A DNA stretch of 64,000 nt from Corynebacterium ammoniagenes DSM 20306 (GCF_001941425.1 NZ_CP009244.1:248001-312000), one strand, 5' to 3'; counted from the stretch's first letter, positions 38,477-47,802 are shown. The notes: generated from the letters alone by a model not told the origin. Made by a program: numbers and translations.

Positions 38477-39661
38477 CTACTGGGCGGAAACTGCGTGCGG
38501 GATAAATGGTGTGCAGTCAGCATGAGAAGTAGCGGCTGGGCGAGTGTGGATTTTGACGTCAATACCACGTGCTAGCAGGTGGGGGACGACTCCTTCGCCA
38601 AAGTGGAAGGCTTCTTCCAGGTCGGGGTAGCCAGAGAAAATAAAGTGTGAAAGGCCCAGGTTGGAGTATTCGATGATGCGGTCTGCAACCTCGGCATAAG
38701 AGCCGACCAAAGCAGTGCCGGCACCACCGCGGATAAGGCCCACGCCAGCCCAGAGGTTGGGGTAGATTTCCAAGTCACGCGCGGTGGTGTCATGCGTAAA
38801 ACCGGTACCGCGACCGTGAAGAGCAGACATCCGGCGTTGTCCCTCCGACTGGGAAGACGCAAGGCCTGCTTGGGCGGCGTCTACTTTTTCTGGAGTGATG
38901 CCATCGAGAAGCTTTCCTGCCACTGCCCAAGCTTCAGCAGAGGTATCGCGTGCGATGACATGGAACCGAATGCCATGTTCCGGGCTACGGGAGTACTCGC
39001 TGGCCAAGGTGTTGATCCAGTTGAGCTTTTCGGCGACGGCTGTGGGCGGCTCGCCCCAGGTCAGGTAAGTATCGGCAAAGCGCGCGGCAACATCGCCGGC
39101 CGGTTGCGACGAACCACCAAAGTAGATCGGCGGGATAACCTCCGGCGGGTTGTTCAGCACCGCATTGTCGACCTGCAAGTGCTTGCCATGGTGGGTGACG
39201 TTCTCACCGCGCCACAGCTTGCCGATGATGTCGAGAAACTCCGCGCAACGCTCATAACGCTGCGCCTTATCCAAAGAGTCACCATATGTACGCTGCTCAC
39301 GGTCTTCACCGCCGGTGACGACGTTGATGAGCAAACGGCCTTCGGAGTGACGCTGGAAGGTGGCGGCCATCTGCGCGGACAAGGTCGGGGAGACCAGTCC
39401 GGGACGCAAAGCAACCAGGAACTTCAAACGCTCCGTGGAGTCAATCAAAGCGGCATCGGTAAGCCAGGCATCTTCACACCATGCGCCGGTGGGAGTGAGG
39501 ACGGATTCAAAGCCGTTGGTCTCGGCTGCGAGAGCCAATTGTTTGAGATAGCGAAGATCGAGCGTGCGGGATCCGGAGTGAATGGCTGAACCGTGGCCGC
39601 CGCCAACGATGCCTCGTGAATCTCCGGATGTGGGAAGGAACCAGTGAAATGTCAATGTCAT
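38477..39661 (-). CDS. ssuD: FMNH2-dependent alkanesulfonate monooxygenase
   Basis: SsuD cleaves alkanesulfonates to aldehyde and sulfite using reduced FMN and oxygen, releasing sulfur for growth. The 394-residue luciferase-like protein begins with FHWFLPTSGDSRGIVGGGHG and contains FLVALRPGLVSPTLSAQMAATF, INVVTGGEDREQ and YFGGSSQPAGDVAARF, all typical of SsuD. It is the first gene of the ssuDCBA-reductase operon and is divergent from the ROK regulator. Confidence 0.94.
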   Translation of the reverse strand: MTLTFHWFLPTSGDSRGIVGGGHGSAIHSGSRTLDLRYLKQLALAAETNGFESVLTPTGAWCEDAWLTDAALIDSTERLKFLVALRPGLVSPTLSAQMAATFQRHSEGRLLINVVTGGEDREQRTYGDSLDKAQRYERCAEFLDIIGKLWRGENVTHHGKHLQVDNAVLNNPPEVIPPIYFGGSSQPAGDVAARFADTYLTWGEPPTAVAEKLNWINTLASEYSRSPEHGIRFHVIARDTSAEAWAVAGKLLDGITPEKVDAAQAGLASSQSEGQRRMSALHGRGTGFTHDTTARDLEIYPNLWAGVGLIRGGAGTALVGSYAEVADRIIEYSNLGLSHFIFSGYPDLEEAFHFGEGVVPHLLARGIDVKIHTRPAATSHADCTPFIPHAVSAQ

Positions 39662-39674
39662 GGCAAGAAGATAA

Positions 39675-39692
39675 ACAGACTATGCAGTCTGT
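39675..39692. promoter_or_regulatory. Inverted repeat in the ssuD 5' region
   Basis: ACAGACT and AGTCTGT are perfect inverted repeats with a 4-nt spacer, 13 bp upstream of the ssuD ATG. They resemble the AGACA half-sites near the divergent regulator gene. Confidence 0.5.
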
Positions 39693-39783
39693 TGGCTACG
39701 ATTTAATCCATCGTGAATTGAACTCCTTGTGTGGAAAATTTGGGCATTTGACGTGTTATATTCACGCCAATTAGACAGATCGG

Positions 39784-39807
39784 TATATATGTTGAGAAGC
39801 ATATATA
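39784..39807. promoter_or_regulatory. AT-rich inverted repeat in the ssuD-ssuR intergenic region
   Basis: TATATATG and CATATATA are perfect inverted repeats with an 8-bp spacer. An AGACAGAT element lies just upstream (39774-39781), and TATAAT at 39804-39809 could be the -10 box for the regulator gene. Confidence 0.4.
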
Positions 39808-39847
39808 ATGAAAAACAGCTGAAGTATGAAAGGTTAAGCCGAAATTC

Positions 39848-39865
39848 ATAGACAGATATGTCTAT
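39848..39865. promoter_or_regulatory. Candidate operator at the ROK regulator start
   Basis: ATAGACA and TGTCTAT form a perfect inverted repeat around GATA, 10 bp before ATG 39876. Binding here would block the regulator's own expression. Confidence 0.5.
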
Positions 39866-39875
39866 TATTTTAGCT

Positions 39876-41051
39876 ATGACAGTCGTCCAGAAAGCCTCAG
39901 TGAGCAATTCGGCGTGCCTTTTGCCCTCCGGTTCGCTGCATTTTCAGCTTCCGGCTAATTCACCTGCCCGAGTTCTGCATCAAGTGCGCACACTGAAATC
40001 ACCGACCCGCGGCATGTTGCGTAAGACCCTGGGAATGTCTCAGCCCAGCGTGACGCGGCATGTACGCGCGCTGATTGATGCCGGCCTTGTCGAAGAACGC
40101 GAAGTCACTCACGATGGTGAACGCGTTGGACGCCCGCACGCCACTTTGGGTCTTGATGGCCGCCACATGGTGACATGGGGGATTCACGTGGGCGTTCGTA
40201 CCACCGTGCTGACCATCAACGACGGTGCAGGCCGCCTGATCCGTGAACACGAACTCAATATCCCCGTGGCACTTACACCAATGGCCGAGGTGCTTGACCA
40301 TATTGCACATCACTTACGTGAGATGGGCGAAGGTCTGCCGGCGCCGGTTAGCGTGGGGGCAGCGGTGTCAGCGCATATTGACCGCAACGGCATCGTTACC
40401 TCCCCCGAGTACAACTGGGACGAGGTAGATATTGCCGCTGAGCTAAGTTACCGCCTGGGCCACCCCGTCCATGTGGGGTCTGGTGCTGCCGCGATGGCTG
40501 CACAAGAACTGCTTAGCGCCCCGCTCAACGGTGAGGATCCCGGATCGACGCTGTATTTCTATGCCCGTGAAGTGGTGAACCACGCCTGGATAGTCAACGG
40601 GGCGGTGCATCGTCCGCATTCCGGCTCTACCACCACTGCATTTCATGATCTAGCCCGCGGCACGGGTCTTGAACATGAAGAAGTACATCCGCTAAGCGGT
40701 TTGGCTACTGTTGCCGCAGCACGGCAGGCCGGGATTAAAGCGCACTCGTACCGCGATCTCGTGCACGTTTCCAAGACTAATCCGGCCGCGCGACGATTTA
40801 TCGATGCCCGCAACGAGCTCTTAGTTGATGCCCTTACCCTGGTGCTCGACATCGTGGATCCAGCGGCGCTGGTCTTAGCTGGTGAAGCATTTGTTATCGA
40901 CAGAGTAGGGCTACGCAACATCGTGTCTCAGGTACGTGCGCGCCGGGCAACCAGCCAGTTGCGCATCAGCTTGGCTGGGCCTGCAGTGACCCGCGATGCG
41001 GCTCGCCTCACTGGTGTGTACCCACTCTGGGCGGATCCCCTGCTCACCTAA
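39876..41051 (+). CDS. ssuR: ROK-family transcriptional regulator of sulfonate use (SsuR-like)
   Basis: A 391-residue regulator with an N-terminal winged helix-turn-helix (about 25-75: RGMLRKTLGMSQPSVTRHVRALIDAGLVEERE) and a ROK domain. The usual ROK zinc and sugar-kinase motifs are weak, as expected for a regulator. Its position divergent from ssuD matches SsuR of C. glutamicum, an activator of sulfonate genes. ATG 39876 was chosen because 39858 lies inside the candidate operator. Confidence 0.85.
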   Translation: MTVVQKASVSNSACLLPSGSLHFQLPANSPARVLHQVRTLKSPTRGMLRKTLGMSQPSVTRHVRALIDAGLVEEREVTHDGERVGRPHATLGLDGRHMVTWGIHVGVRTTVLTINDGAGRLIREHELNIPVALTPMAEVLDHIAHHLREMGEGLPAPVSVGAAVSAHIDRNGIVTSPEYNWDEVDIAAELSYRLGHPVHVGSGAAAMAAQELLSAPLNGEDPGSTLYFYAREVVNHAWIVNGAVHRPHSGSTTTAFHDLARGTGLEHEEVHPLSGLATVAAARQAGIKAHSYRDLVHVSKTNPAARRFIDARNELLVDALTLVLDIVDPAALVLAGEAFVIDRVGLRNIVSQVRARRATSQLRISLAGPAVTRDAARLTGVYPLWADPLLT

Positions 41052-41072
41052 GTGCTGTGAGCTTAGAAAAAT

Positions 41073-41149
41073 TGGTCGGGATAACAGGATTTGAACCTGC
41101 GACCTCGTCGTCCCGAACGACGCGCGCTACCAACCTGCGCCATATCCCG
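41073..41149 (-). tRNA. tRNA-Pro (anticodon CGG)
   Basis: On the minus strand the acceptor stem CGGGATA/TATCCCG, D arm, anticodon arm CGTCG-TTCGGGA-CGACG (anticodon CGG) and T arm CAGG-TTCAAAT-CCTG fold into a standard tRNA. The discriminator is A and CCA is encoded. Confidence 0.95.
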
Positions 41150-41245
41150 GAAAGCACAATGCACTGTGCTGCCTATCAACTATAACGCCGCACCCGGGGC
41201 GACCCCCAAATCACCGGCCACGAATTTGGGGGTGCAACGGTGTGC

Positions 41246-42142
41246 TTATTGCGACGTTTCGGTAATGCGCAGCAGCGTTGCCGATGGTCGGCAAAAGATA
41301 CGCACGGGCGCAAACTTCGAGGTGCCCAGGCCATTCGACACGTGCATTTTCATGGGGCCGAAATCATGGAGTCCCTGCACGCGCTTGCGGTCGATACCAG
41401 AATTGGTCACTAAAGCTTTCGAGCCAGGCAAGCAGATCTGCCCGCCGTGGGTATGGCCGGACAGTGATAGCTGGTAGCCATCGTCAGCAAATTGCTCCAG
41501 CACGCGTGGTTCCGGGCTATGTAATAGTGCAATCGCTAAATCCGAATCCGGATTCGGGGCACCGGCAATATCGGCATAGTCATCCAGGTCATGGTGCGGG
41601 TCGTCGACACCAGCAACGGCAAGACGCACGTTTCCAACTTGGAATTCATGGCTTGCTTGGGTGGCATTGCGCCAACCATGTTCCATAAAGGCAGCCCGCA
41701 TGCCGCGCCAGGGCAGATCCACATACGATGGCTCGCGCTTTGTACCAAACAGATACTTGAAAGGGTTCACCGGACGCGGGGCCCAATAATCATTGGTGCC
41801 GAAGACAAAAAGACCGGGACGCTTTAACAGTGGGCCCAGGGCGCGCAGCACATCGGGCACAGCGGCGACATCAGAGAGATTATCGCCGGTGTTAATGACC
41901 AGATCCGGTTCAAGTTCATCAAGTGCTGAAACCCACTCAATCTTTTTTTCTTGACCTGGAATCATGTGCAGGTCGGAGACGTGGAGAATCTTAAAATCCT
42001 TCTCACCGCGCAAAGTGCCTGGTTTGAGAAGTGGCACTGTTACTTCCTTGAGCTCGAATTTGGTCAATTCGGAGTAGCCCCACGCCAAGGTGGCAAGGCC
42101 CGCGAGAGCTGGAGTTAGGAGTATTGGCACTATTTTCTTCAC
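41246..42142 (-). CDS. Membrane-anchored calcineurin-like metallophosphoesterase
   Basis: A 298-residue protein with an N-terminal hydrophobic anchor (about 5-23) and the full metallophosphoesterase motif set: DLHM, GDN (NTGDN), GTND in place of GNHE/D, LLHSPEP and GHTHGGQ. It belongs to the YaeI-like group that includes UDP-2,3-diacylglucosamine-type and lipid phosphoesterases; the substrate is unknown. It is divergent from yqeY. Confidence 0.85.
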   Translation of the reverse strand: MKKIVPILLTPALAGLATLAWGYSELTKFELKEVTVPLLKPGTLRGEKDFKILHVSDLHMIPGQEKKIEWVSALDELEPDLVINTGDNLSDVAAVPDVLRALGPLLKRPGLFVFGTNDYWAPRPVNPFKYLFGTKREPSYVDLPWRGMRAAFMEHGWRNATQASHEFQVGNVRLAVAGVDDPHHDLDDYADIAGAPNPDSDLAIALLHSPEPRVLEQFADDGYQLSLSGHTHGGQICLPGSKALVTNSGIDRKRVQGLHDFGPMKMHVSNGLGTSKFAPVRIFCRPSATLLRITETSQ

Positions 42143-42174
42143 GCAACCAGCCTACAGGGGTAAATTAGGAAACT

Positions 42175-42627
42175 ATGAGTCAGTTAAAAGAAACGATCCG
42201 TGCCGACCTGAAGACCTCCATGAAGGCAAAAGAAAAAGAGCGCATTGGAGCAATCCGTGCACTTCTCGCCGCCATCCAGGCAGAAGAAACCACTGGTGCT
42301 CGCCATGAAATCACCGATGAAGACGTGCTGAAAGTCATCGCGCGCGAGATTAAAAAGCGCCGCGAATCTGCTCAGATGTACGCCGATAATGGCCGTCCGG
42401 AGCTGGCAGAAGCTGAGCTGTCGGAGGTGCCTTATTTCGAGGCCTACCAGCCAGCACAGCTTGATGATGCCGAGGTGGACAAGCTTGTCGATGATTCCAT
42501 CGCCGAAGTCGGCGCCGATTCCATGGCGCAGATGGGCCAAGTCATGAAAATTGCCTCCGAAAAGGCAGCCGGTGCCGTTGACGGCAAGCGCCTTTCTGAT
42601 GCCGTTAAAGCCAAGCTCAGCAAGTAG
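42175..42627 (+). CDS. yqeY: GatB/YqeY-domain protein
   Basis: A 150-residue protein made of the YqeY domain also found at the end of GatB. KETIRADLKTSMKAKEKERIGAIRALLAAI and the C-terminal VMKIASEKAAGAVDGKRLSDAVK are typical. Proteins of this family may bind tRNA or aid amidotransferases. It has a weak ribosome site and is followed by a terminator. Confidence 0.9.
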   Translation: MSQLKETIRADLKTSMKAKEKERIGAIRALLAAIQAEETTGARHEITDEDVLKVIAREIKKRRESAQMYADNGRPELAEAELSEVPYFEAYQPAQLDDAEVDKLVDDSIAEVGADSMAQMGQVMKIASEKAAGAVDGKRLSDAVKAKLSK

Positions 42628-42660
42628 CCCCTAGTTTTAAGAGTAAGACTCTTCGGGTGA

Positions 42661-42687
42661 GGGTCGGATGCACTGCGCATCCGACCC
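42661..42687 (+). terminator. Terminator at the yqeY / two-component kinase junction
   Basis: GGGTCGGATGC pairs perfectly with GCATCCGACCC across a 5-nt loop and is followed by ATTTCT. A smaller hairpin AAGAGT/ACTCTT lies just upstream at 42639-42653. Confidence 0.8.
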
Positions 42688-42719
42688 ATTTCTGTATCTA
42701 GCAGGTTGTGCGCACGGGG

Positions 42720-44189
42720 TTAATCCGACTTTAGCGGCAACGTGAGTGTGGCGATCGTGCCTTGCGGTTCATTCGGGGTGAACTGAATCGTGCCGCCATG
42801 GCGCTGTGCAATTTGTTCCGAGATAATAAGACCAATGCCTGAGCCATCTTCTTTGCTGCTAAAAGCCCCTAAAGCTAAACGATCGGCTGGGTGCTCTTTC
42901 ATACCGCGTCCTTGATCTGCGATCGAAAGCGATGCTAAACCGCCGTCGTCCCGGAGGGTGACGTGGAGTTCTTTATTGTTGTCTGAGTCTTTGATTTCAT
43001 CGATGGCGTTCATGCAGAGATTGATAATGACCTGACCGATAAGTACCTGCTCCCCTTCGAGAAGAAGTGGCTGGTTTCCCAGCTCTACTTTGACAGGTAC
43101 GTCGAATTCTGTGGCTCGCAGCCGAACAAAGTATAGAGATTCCTTTACTGCGTCGAGCAGGTTAAAAGTTGCGGTGGTTGATTCAATGCGCCGCACGTAG
43201 CGCTTTGCTGAAGAGACAATCTCGGAGGCACGGTTGAGTTGTTTTTCGATCATCTCAATGCCGTAGCTCAATGTATCTGCTTCAACATGGGGGTCATTAA
43301 TGCGTGTCTTCACGCCGCTTAAAAAGTTCAGTGACGCCGCCAGCGGTTGTCCCAGATCATGGGCGAGAAGTAATGCCATGTCACCCATCGCATTATACCT
43401 GCTGAGGTACTCTAACTGGGTTCTTTGAGCTGCAACGTGTTCTTCTGCTTCGATGCGGTCGGTGATATCTCGTACCATCAGCACGCTTAGATTCGTGTCG
43501 TCAATTTCCACGTTTTCTAAATACCCTGCGAGCCACCGGGAGGAATTATCGGCATTTTTGACTTTGATGCGGCAGTTAATCTTCTTATTGGGATCCGTGT
43601 CTTTTTGTTGAAAGTCCAACTCCGCTGACTCAGGGGACATCTTCCCAAGCTCAAGGACATGGATTCCGACTATGTCTTCTGAGGTTTTGCCGAATAGACC
43701 GGCGGCCAAAGGCGAAGCGCGCACCACGCGATCTGCATCGTCAAGCACCAAAATGCCAGACGATGTATGGGAAATGATGCGCTCTAACGACACCGTTGCC
43801 CAGTCGATGGGCTCTTCAGCGCCGATCTCATGGTCAGTCGGACGCAGCTCGACCATAATTACCTTTTGGCCATCGAGCCGGACAACCGTGGCTGTGGCAT
43901 CGGTGAGAAACTCCGTGCCATCCGACGCCAAGTACTTCCACTGCCTGCTGCTCGAGCCAAAAAGTGCTGCAGAATGCAGCCACGCGACCCCGTCTTCTCT
44001 GTGGTACCGCTCGTTTTGGGAGCTCATATGGTGAGCCTTGAGTGAGCGTAATTCTGCGAGGTCGTATTTGAAAAGCTCGCACGCGGTTTGATTAGCCCAC
44101 AAAATGCGCAGGGAATTAACTTCGTGCAGCAATACTCCCGTCGGGGATTGCTGAATCATCGACCGAAAGTCTTCATCAACAGGTTCCAT
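42720..44189 (-). CDS. PAS-domain sensor histidine kinase (FixL-like), left edge of iac island
   Basis: A 489-residue soluble kinase. Two PAS domains (about 8-115 and 130-245) precede a dimerisation/phosphoacceptor helix with H277 in LLAHDLGQPLAAS, followed by an HATPase domain with NLCMNAIDEI, DQGRGM and GSGIGLIISEQ. There is no membrane helix, so it senses a cytoplasmic signal such as the substrate or redox state. PAS Cys/His heme ligands are not evident. It is divergent from iacA, and the likely partner regulator is at 51687-52361. Confidence 0.88.
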   Translation of the reverse strand: MEPVDEDFRSMIQQSPTGVLLHEVNSLRILWANQTACELFKYDLAELRSLKAHHMSSQNERYHREDGVAWLHSAALFGSSSRQWKYLASDGTEFLTDATATVVRLDGQKVIMVELRPTDHEIGAEEPIDWATVSLERIISHTSSGILVLDDADRVVRASPLAAGLFGKTSEDIVGIHVLELGKMSPESAELDFQQKDTDPNKKINCRIKVKNADNSSRWLAGYLENVEIDDTNLSVLMVRDITDRIEAEEHVAAQRTQLEYLSRYNAMGDMALLLAHDLGQPLAASLNFLSGVKTRINDPHVEADTLSYGIEMIEKQLNRASEIVSSAKRYVRRIESTTATFNLLDAVKESLYFVRLRATEFDVPVKVELGNQPLLLEGEQVLIGQVIINLCMNAIDEIKDSDNNKELHVTLRDDGGLASLSIADQGRGMKEHPADRLALGAFSSKEDGSGIGLIISEQIAQRHGGTIQFTPNEPQGTIATLTLPLKSD

Positions 44190-44246
44190 AAAGTCAATGG
44201 TAGTTATTTCAAACGTGCTGGTGAATGAGGGGTTATCCGGTCGAGG

Positions 44247-44261
44247 GTAAAGAAACCTTTA
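44247..44261. promoter_or_regulatory. Candidate response-regulator site upstream of iacA
   Basis: GTAAAGAAACCTTTA lies 96 bp upstream of iacA in the kinase-iacA gap. The same element, as GTAGGGAAACCTTTA, occurs on the minus strand at 54057-54071, so the consensus is GTARRGAAACCTTTA. Confidence 0.55.
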
Positions 44262-44356
44262 GCGTTATACCGGTTTTCTCCTATTTTCATCGTGTGAACC
44301 GCGCCATAGTGTTTGGGGCATAGCAATACACACCGCAAGATTGATTGGAGTTGACT

Positions 44357-45544
44357 GTGGTTACAACAGTTGTGGATAGCGAAATCACATTAGGTGATGT
44401 CGAGGCTGCGCCTGAAGGTGCACCCCGCGAAGCTGCATTTCAGCATGCTTTAGAAGTATTGAAAGAACGCCGAGATGAGTTCGGGGAACAAGGCTTTGTT
44501 CCCCGGGACTTCATGGCACTACTCAAGAAAGCTGGAATGTTCCGGGTTTCTGTTCCCCAAGAATTTGGCGGCGATCCAATGCCACCAGCGCAGTTCCTCA
44601 AGATGGTCGAGCAGGTATCTGAAGTAGATCCCGCAACTGGTTGGGTTGCCAGCTTCGGCTCGGCAAGCGGTTACTTCGCCTCGCTGCCGATTGAAAGCCA
44701 GCGCGCGTTGTACAGTAAGAGCAAAGACATCGTGTTTGCAGCCGGCATGTTTCCCATGTTCGAAGCCGAAAAGGTAGATGGTGGCTATCTGGTCACCGGC
44801 GAATGGCAATTTGCCAGCGGTTGCAAGGGCGCTGACCTTTTGGGCATGGGTCTCAAGGGTGGTCCAGAAACAGAAGGTAAGCCGCTGACCGCGCTTGTTG
44901 ATCGCAATGCAGTCGAGATTATCGACAACTGGGATGTTGCCGGAATGCGGGCCACCGGCTCTCACAATGTCCACGCCGATCGCGTATTTGTTCCAGAGGA
45001 ACTGACTTTTGTCCGCGGAGGTCAGCCATCCATTGATGAACCTATTACCCGCTATCCTGGCTTAGCTTATGCAGCTCAGGTGCTGTCTGCTGTCACTTTA
45101 GGTGCAGCCCGTGGAGCTTTGGATTTCGTGATTGAAAAAGGTGCAGCAAGCACTTCCATTAATGGCGGACCCGCCAAGGGCAACCGTCCTGCGTACAAGA
45201 CTGGTGTAGCTAAAGCCGAAGCACAACTGCGCTCCGCCCGTGCTTTCTTTTATGAAGCTACGGAAGAAGTGTGGGCAAAGGCCGAGGCCAATGAAGAAAT
45301 TACAGACCACGATAAGGCATTGCTGCGTCTGTCTGCGACCCATGCTGCGCATGAAAGCAGAGAAGTAATTCTGTCCGCTTTCAACATTGCGGGTACCGGC
45401 GCGATCTTTAAATCCCATCCTCTGCAGCGCTTCCTCCAGGACGGAATCGTTCCTGCGCAACACGCCATGCTGCAAGAGCACACCTATGAGGCATCTGGTG
45501 CTCTCTTACTCAATCTTGACGCTGGGCTACCTAGCTTTCCTTGA
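44357..45544 (+). CDS. iacA: Flavin-dependent monooxygenase of the acyl-CoA dehydrogenase fold (IacA-like)
   Basis: A 395-residue group D flavin monooxygenase related to HsaA and the oxygenase component of p-hydroxyphenylacetate hydroxylase. The motifs DPATGWVASFGSASGYFASLP, TGEWQFASGCKGAD and MRATGSHNVHADRVFVP are typical; the acyl-CoA dehydrogenase catalytic Glu is not needed. In the iac pathway IacA hydroxylates the indole ring of indole-3-acetate with reduced flavin from IacG. GTG 44357 was chosen for its GGAG ribosome site; TTG 44345 is possible. It is first of the iacABCDEF series. Confidence 0.78.
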   Translation: MVTTVVDSEITLGDVEAAPEGAPREAAFQHALEVLKERRDEFGEQGFVPRDFMALLKKAGMFRVSVPQEFGGDPMPPAQFLKMVEQVSEVDPATGWVASFGSASGYFASLPIESQRALYSKSKDIVFAAGMFPMFEAEKVDGGYLVTGEWQFASGCKGADLLGMGLKGGPETEGKPLTALVDRNAVEIIDNWDVAGMRATGSHNVHADRVFVPEELTFVRGGQPSIDEPITRYPGLAYAAQVLSAVTLGAARGALDFVIEKGAASTSINGGPAKGNRPAYKTGVAKAEAQLRSARAFFYEATEEVWAKAEANEEITDHDKALLRLSATHAAHESREVILSAFNIAGTGAIFKSHPLQRFLQDGIVPAQHAMLQEHTYEASGALLLNLDAGLPSFP

Positions 45545-45578
45545 TTTCTGACTTGACTCGCTAAGGAGAAAAACTCAT

Positions 45579-45941
45579 ATGGCTACAGAAGCGCTACGTA
45601 CTTTATTTTGCGTTGGGAACAACCAAAACTTCTTTGACTTACCCAAATCTGACATCGGTCCCGTATGGGAGGCAACCCAGGAATTCTTAGGCAGCCTCCG
45701 CGACCTCGACGGTGTGGACGTCATCGGAACGATGGATGATGACGCCCACATGGTGGGCCCCTCCGATAGCTACCCATGGACCTTCTACATCCTGGCTGAT
45801 GTTCGAGACCAAGAAACAGTCAAGGAAGCCTGCAACCTGCTGCGCACCATCATGGTTGGCGAATTTGCACTGTGGAAGTACTTCAAAATTGAAGCTCGAA
45901 TGGGCCGCGAACTCGTCATCCGAGATGACGTTGAACTTTAA
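45579..45941 (+). CDS. iacB: IacB-like small protein
   Basis: A 120-residue soluble protein starting LRTLFCVGNNQNFFDLP, with GTMDDDAHMVGPSDSYPWTFYILADV in the middle and ACNLLRTIMVGEFALWKYFKIEARMGREL near the end. This pattern fits IacB, the small conserved protein encoded between iacA and the dioxygenase in iac clusters. Its biochemical role is not settled. A strong AAGGAG ribosome site precedes ATG 45579. It lies 34 bp after iacA. Confidence 0.7.
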   Translation: MATEALRTLFCVGNNQNFFDLPKSDIGPVWEATQEFLGSLRDLDGVDVIGTMDDDAHMVGPSDSYPWTFYILADVRDQETVKEACNLLRTIMVGEFALWKYFKIEARMGRELVIRDDVEL

Positions 45942-45983
45942 TTCCGAACTTCATTGACCCCTACTGATTCTAAGGAGAATCCC

Positions 45984-47261
45984 ATGACTAGTTTCCGCGA
46001 TGTTCAGGACAATTACGGCGATCTAGTGGCAAAAGACCGTGTTGCCGGTCAACTTTATACCGACCCGGAGATCTTCCAGGAAGAGATGGAAAAGATCTTC
46101 TATAAAACCTGGGTGTGGGTAGCGCACGAAAGTGAAATCCCAGAGTCTGGTTCTTTTAAGACCACTCAGGTGGGAGACCAGCCGGTGATCGTCAACCGGG
46201 ACCGCAAGGGAAATTTCAACACTCTGCTTAACCGTTGCCGCCACCGTGGTGCGACCGTCTGTGATCAGACCAAGGGCAAGGCAAATGGTTTTACCTGTCC
46301 TTATCACAACTGGTCTTACACTCTGGATGGTCGTCTTCGTGGTATCCCTTACCCAGATGGCTACGAAGGTGTTGTAGATAAAAAGGATTTCCCGTTGCAG
46401 AAATTGCGTACGGAGTCCTACATGGGCATGATCTTTGCCACGTTTAACCAGGATGCACCACCTTTGGAAGAGCACCTGGGAGACTCCAAGATTTGGATGG
46501 AGCGTTTCTTTAAGCAGCTCAACGGTTTCCCAACCAAGGTTATTGGTATTCATAAATTCCGGTTCAAGGGTAACTGGAAGATTCAGATGGAAAATACCAC
46601 TGATGGTTATCACTTCCCGATGGTTCACAAGTCCTGGATGGCATCGGTAGACGCAGAAACGGCCAACATGATGTCTTTCATGGATGACCCAAAGGCAGAA
46701 ACCCACGCATTGGGCAACGGCCACAGCGTCAGCATCATGGCAGCAGAACATGCTGATCTAGACATCGATGATGGTACAGAAGAGGTTCAACCTCGATTCC
46801 AGCACATCGTGGACCAACTAGAAGCAGAGGGAGAATCACCAGAGCGTATTCGTCGCTTTATGCGTTCGATGCACGGCTGTGGATTTAACCTGAACTTCTT
46901 CCCCAACGTTGCAATGTCCTCCTCTTTCTTCCGAGTCCTGATTCCGATTTCGGTTGATGAAACAGAGATCTGGCACATGGCTTTAGGCATGGATGGCGGT
47001 CCGGAAAGCGTCAACCAAGAGCGTTTGCGTATCCACGAGCACTTCCAGGGACCATTCGGATTTGGCAGCCCAGACGATGCTGAAGGCTGGGACCGCGTGC
47101 AGATCGGCGCTGGCGGTAACCCCAATATGCCAATCATGATTAACCGCGGCATGGGCCGTGAGTATGAAAGCGATGAGAACTGGCCAACCTCCCACGTCAC
47201 CGATGAAACCGGCATGCGTGAGTCTTACTACATGTGGAAGAAGATGATGAGCGATGACTAA
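45984..47261 (+). CDS. iacC: Rieske ring-hydroxylating dioxygenase, large subunit (IacC-like)
   Basis: A 425-residue terminal oxygenase alpha subunit. The Rieske [2Fe-2S] ligands are C85, H87, C105 and H108 (C-x-H-x17-C-x2-H). The mononuclear iron site is in NTTDGYHFPMVHKSW, with D207, H210 and H215. In the iac pathway this enzyme acts after IacA on the oxidised indole. ATG 45984 has AAGGAG upstream. It overlaps iacD by 8 bp. Confidence 0.85.
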   Translation: MTSFRDVQDNYGDLVAKDRVAGQLYTDPEIFQEEMEKIFYKTWVWVAHESEIPESGSFKTTQVGDQPVIVNRDRKGNFNTLLNRCRHRGATVCDQTKGKANGFTCPYHNWSYTLDGRLRGIPYPDGYEGVVDKKDFPLQKLRTESYMGMIFATFNQDAPPLEEHLGDSKIWMERFFKQLNGFPTKVIGIHKFRFKGNWKIQMENTTDGYHFPMVHKSWMASVDAETANMMSFMDDPKAETHALGNGHSVSIMAAEHADLDIDDGTEEVQPRFQHIVDQLEAEGESPERIRRFMRSMHGCGFNLNFFPNVAMSSSFFRVLIPISVDETEIWHMALGMDGGPESVNQERLRIHEHFQGPFGFGSPDDAEGWDRVQIGAGGNPNMPIMINRGMGREYESDENWPTSHVTDETGMRESYYMWKKMMSDD

Positions 47262-47751
47262 TGCGAATTTCCAAGATCAACGAGTGCTGCGCGCAATTGA
47301 GCTAGTGTGGCGCGAAGCCGCGCTTCTCGATGCAAAAGACTACCCGACCTGGGAAGAGCTCTTTACTGATGACGGCATTTATGTTGTTCCCATCGACCCA
47401 GACACCACGGATTACGCAACGTCGTTGAACATGATCTATGACGACAAGCGGATGCGCCACATGCGTGTGGAAAGAATGATCCAGGGATACGCCCCCTCCG
47501 CAGTAGCTGCTGCACGCACGGCGCGCACTGTTTCCAGCTTTGTTGTCAAGGAAGTCTCAGACACGGAAGTAACTCTTCGGTCTGCCCAGATTCTCTCAGC
47601 TTATAAGCGCAATGAGTTCCAGACTATTGGCGCAGAACTGACGCACACCATCGCGCTGGGAGATACCCCAGAATCCGATCAGATTAAGGAAAAGGTTGCT
47701 CGGCTCATCAATAGTGAATTCGCAGTCAATGCCGCGGGTTTCTTGATTTAG
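47254..47751 (+). CDS. iacD: Ring-hydroxylating dioxygenase, small subunit (IacD-like)
   Basis: A 165-residue beta subunit of the SnoaL/NTF2-like fold. The N-terminal AIELVWREAALLDAKDYPTWEELFTDDGIYVVP is typical of aromatic dioxygenase small subunits, which support the alpha3beta3 assembly. Its ATG lies inside the end of iacC, so translation is coupled. Confidence 0.82.
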   Translation: MTNANFQDQRVLRAIELVWREAALLDAKDYPTWEELFTDDGIYVVPIDPDTTDYATSLNMIYDDKRMRHMRVERMIQGYAPSAVAAARTARTVSSFVVKEVSDTEVTLRSAQILSAYKRNEFQTIGAELTHTIALGDTPESDQIKEKVARLINSEFAVNAAGFLI

Positions 47752-47802
47752 AGTCAGTGCACACTTGAGCCCGGTCATTCTCGGGCGATCTACAGAAGGG
47801 GT

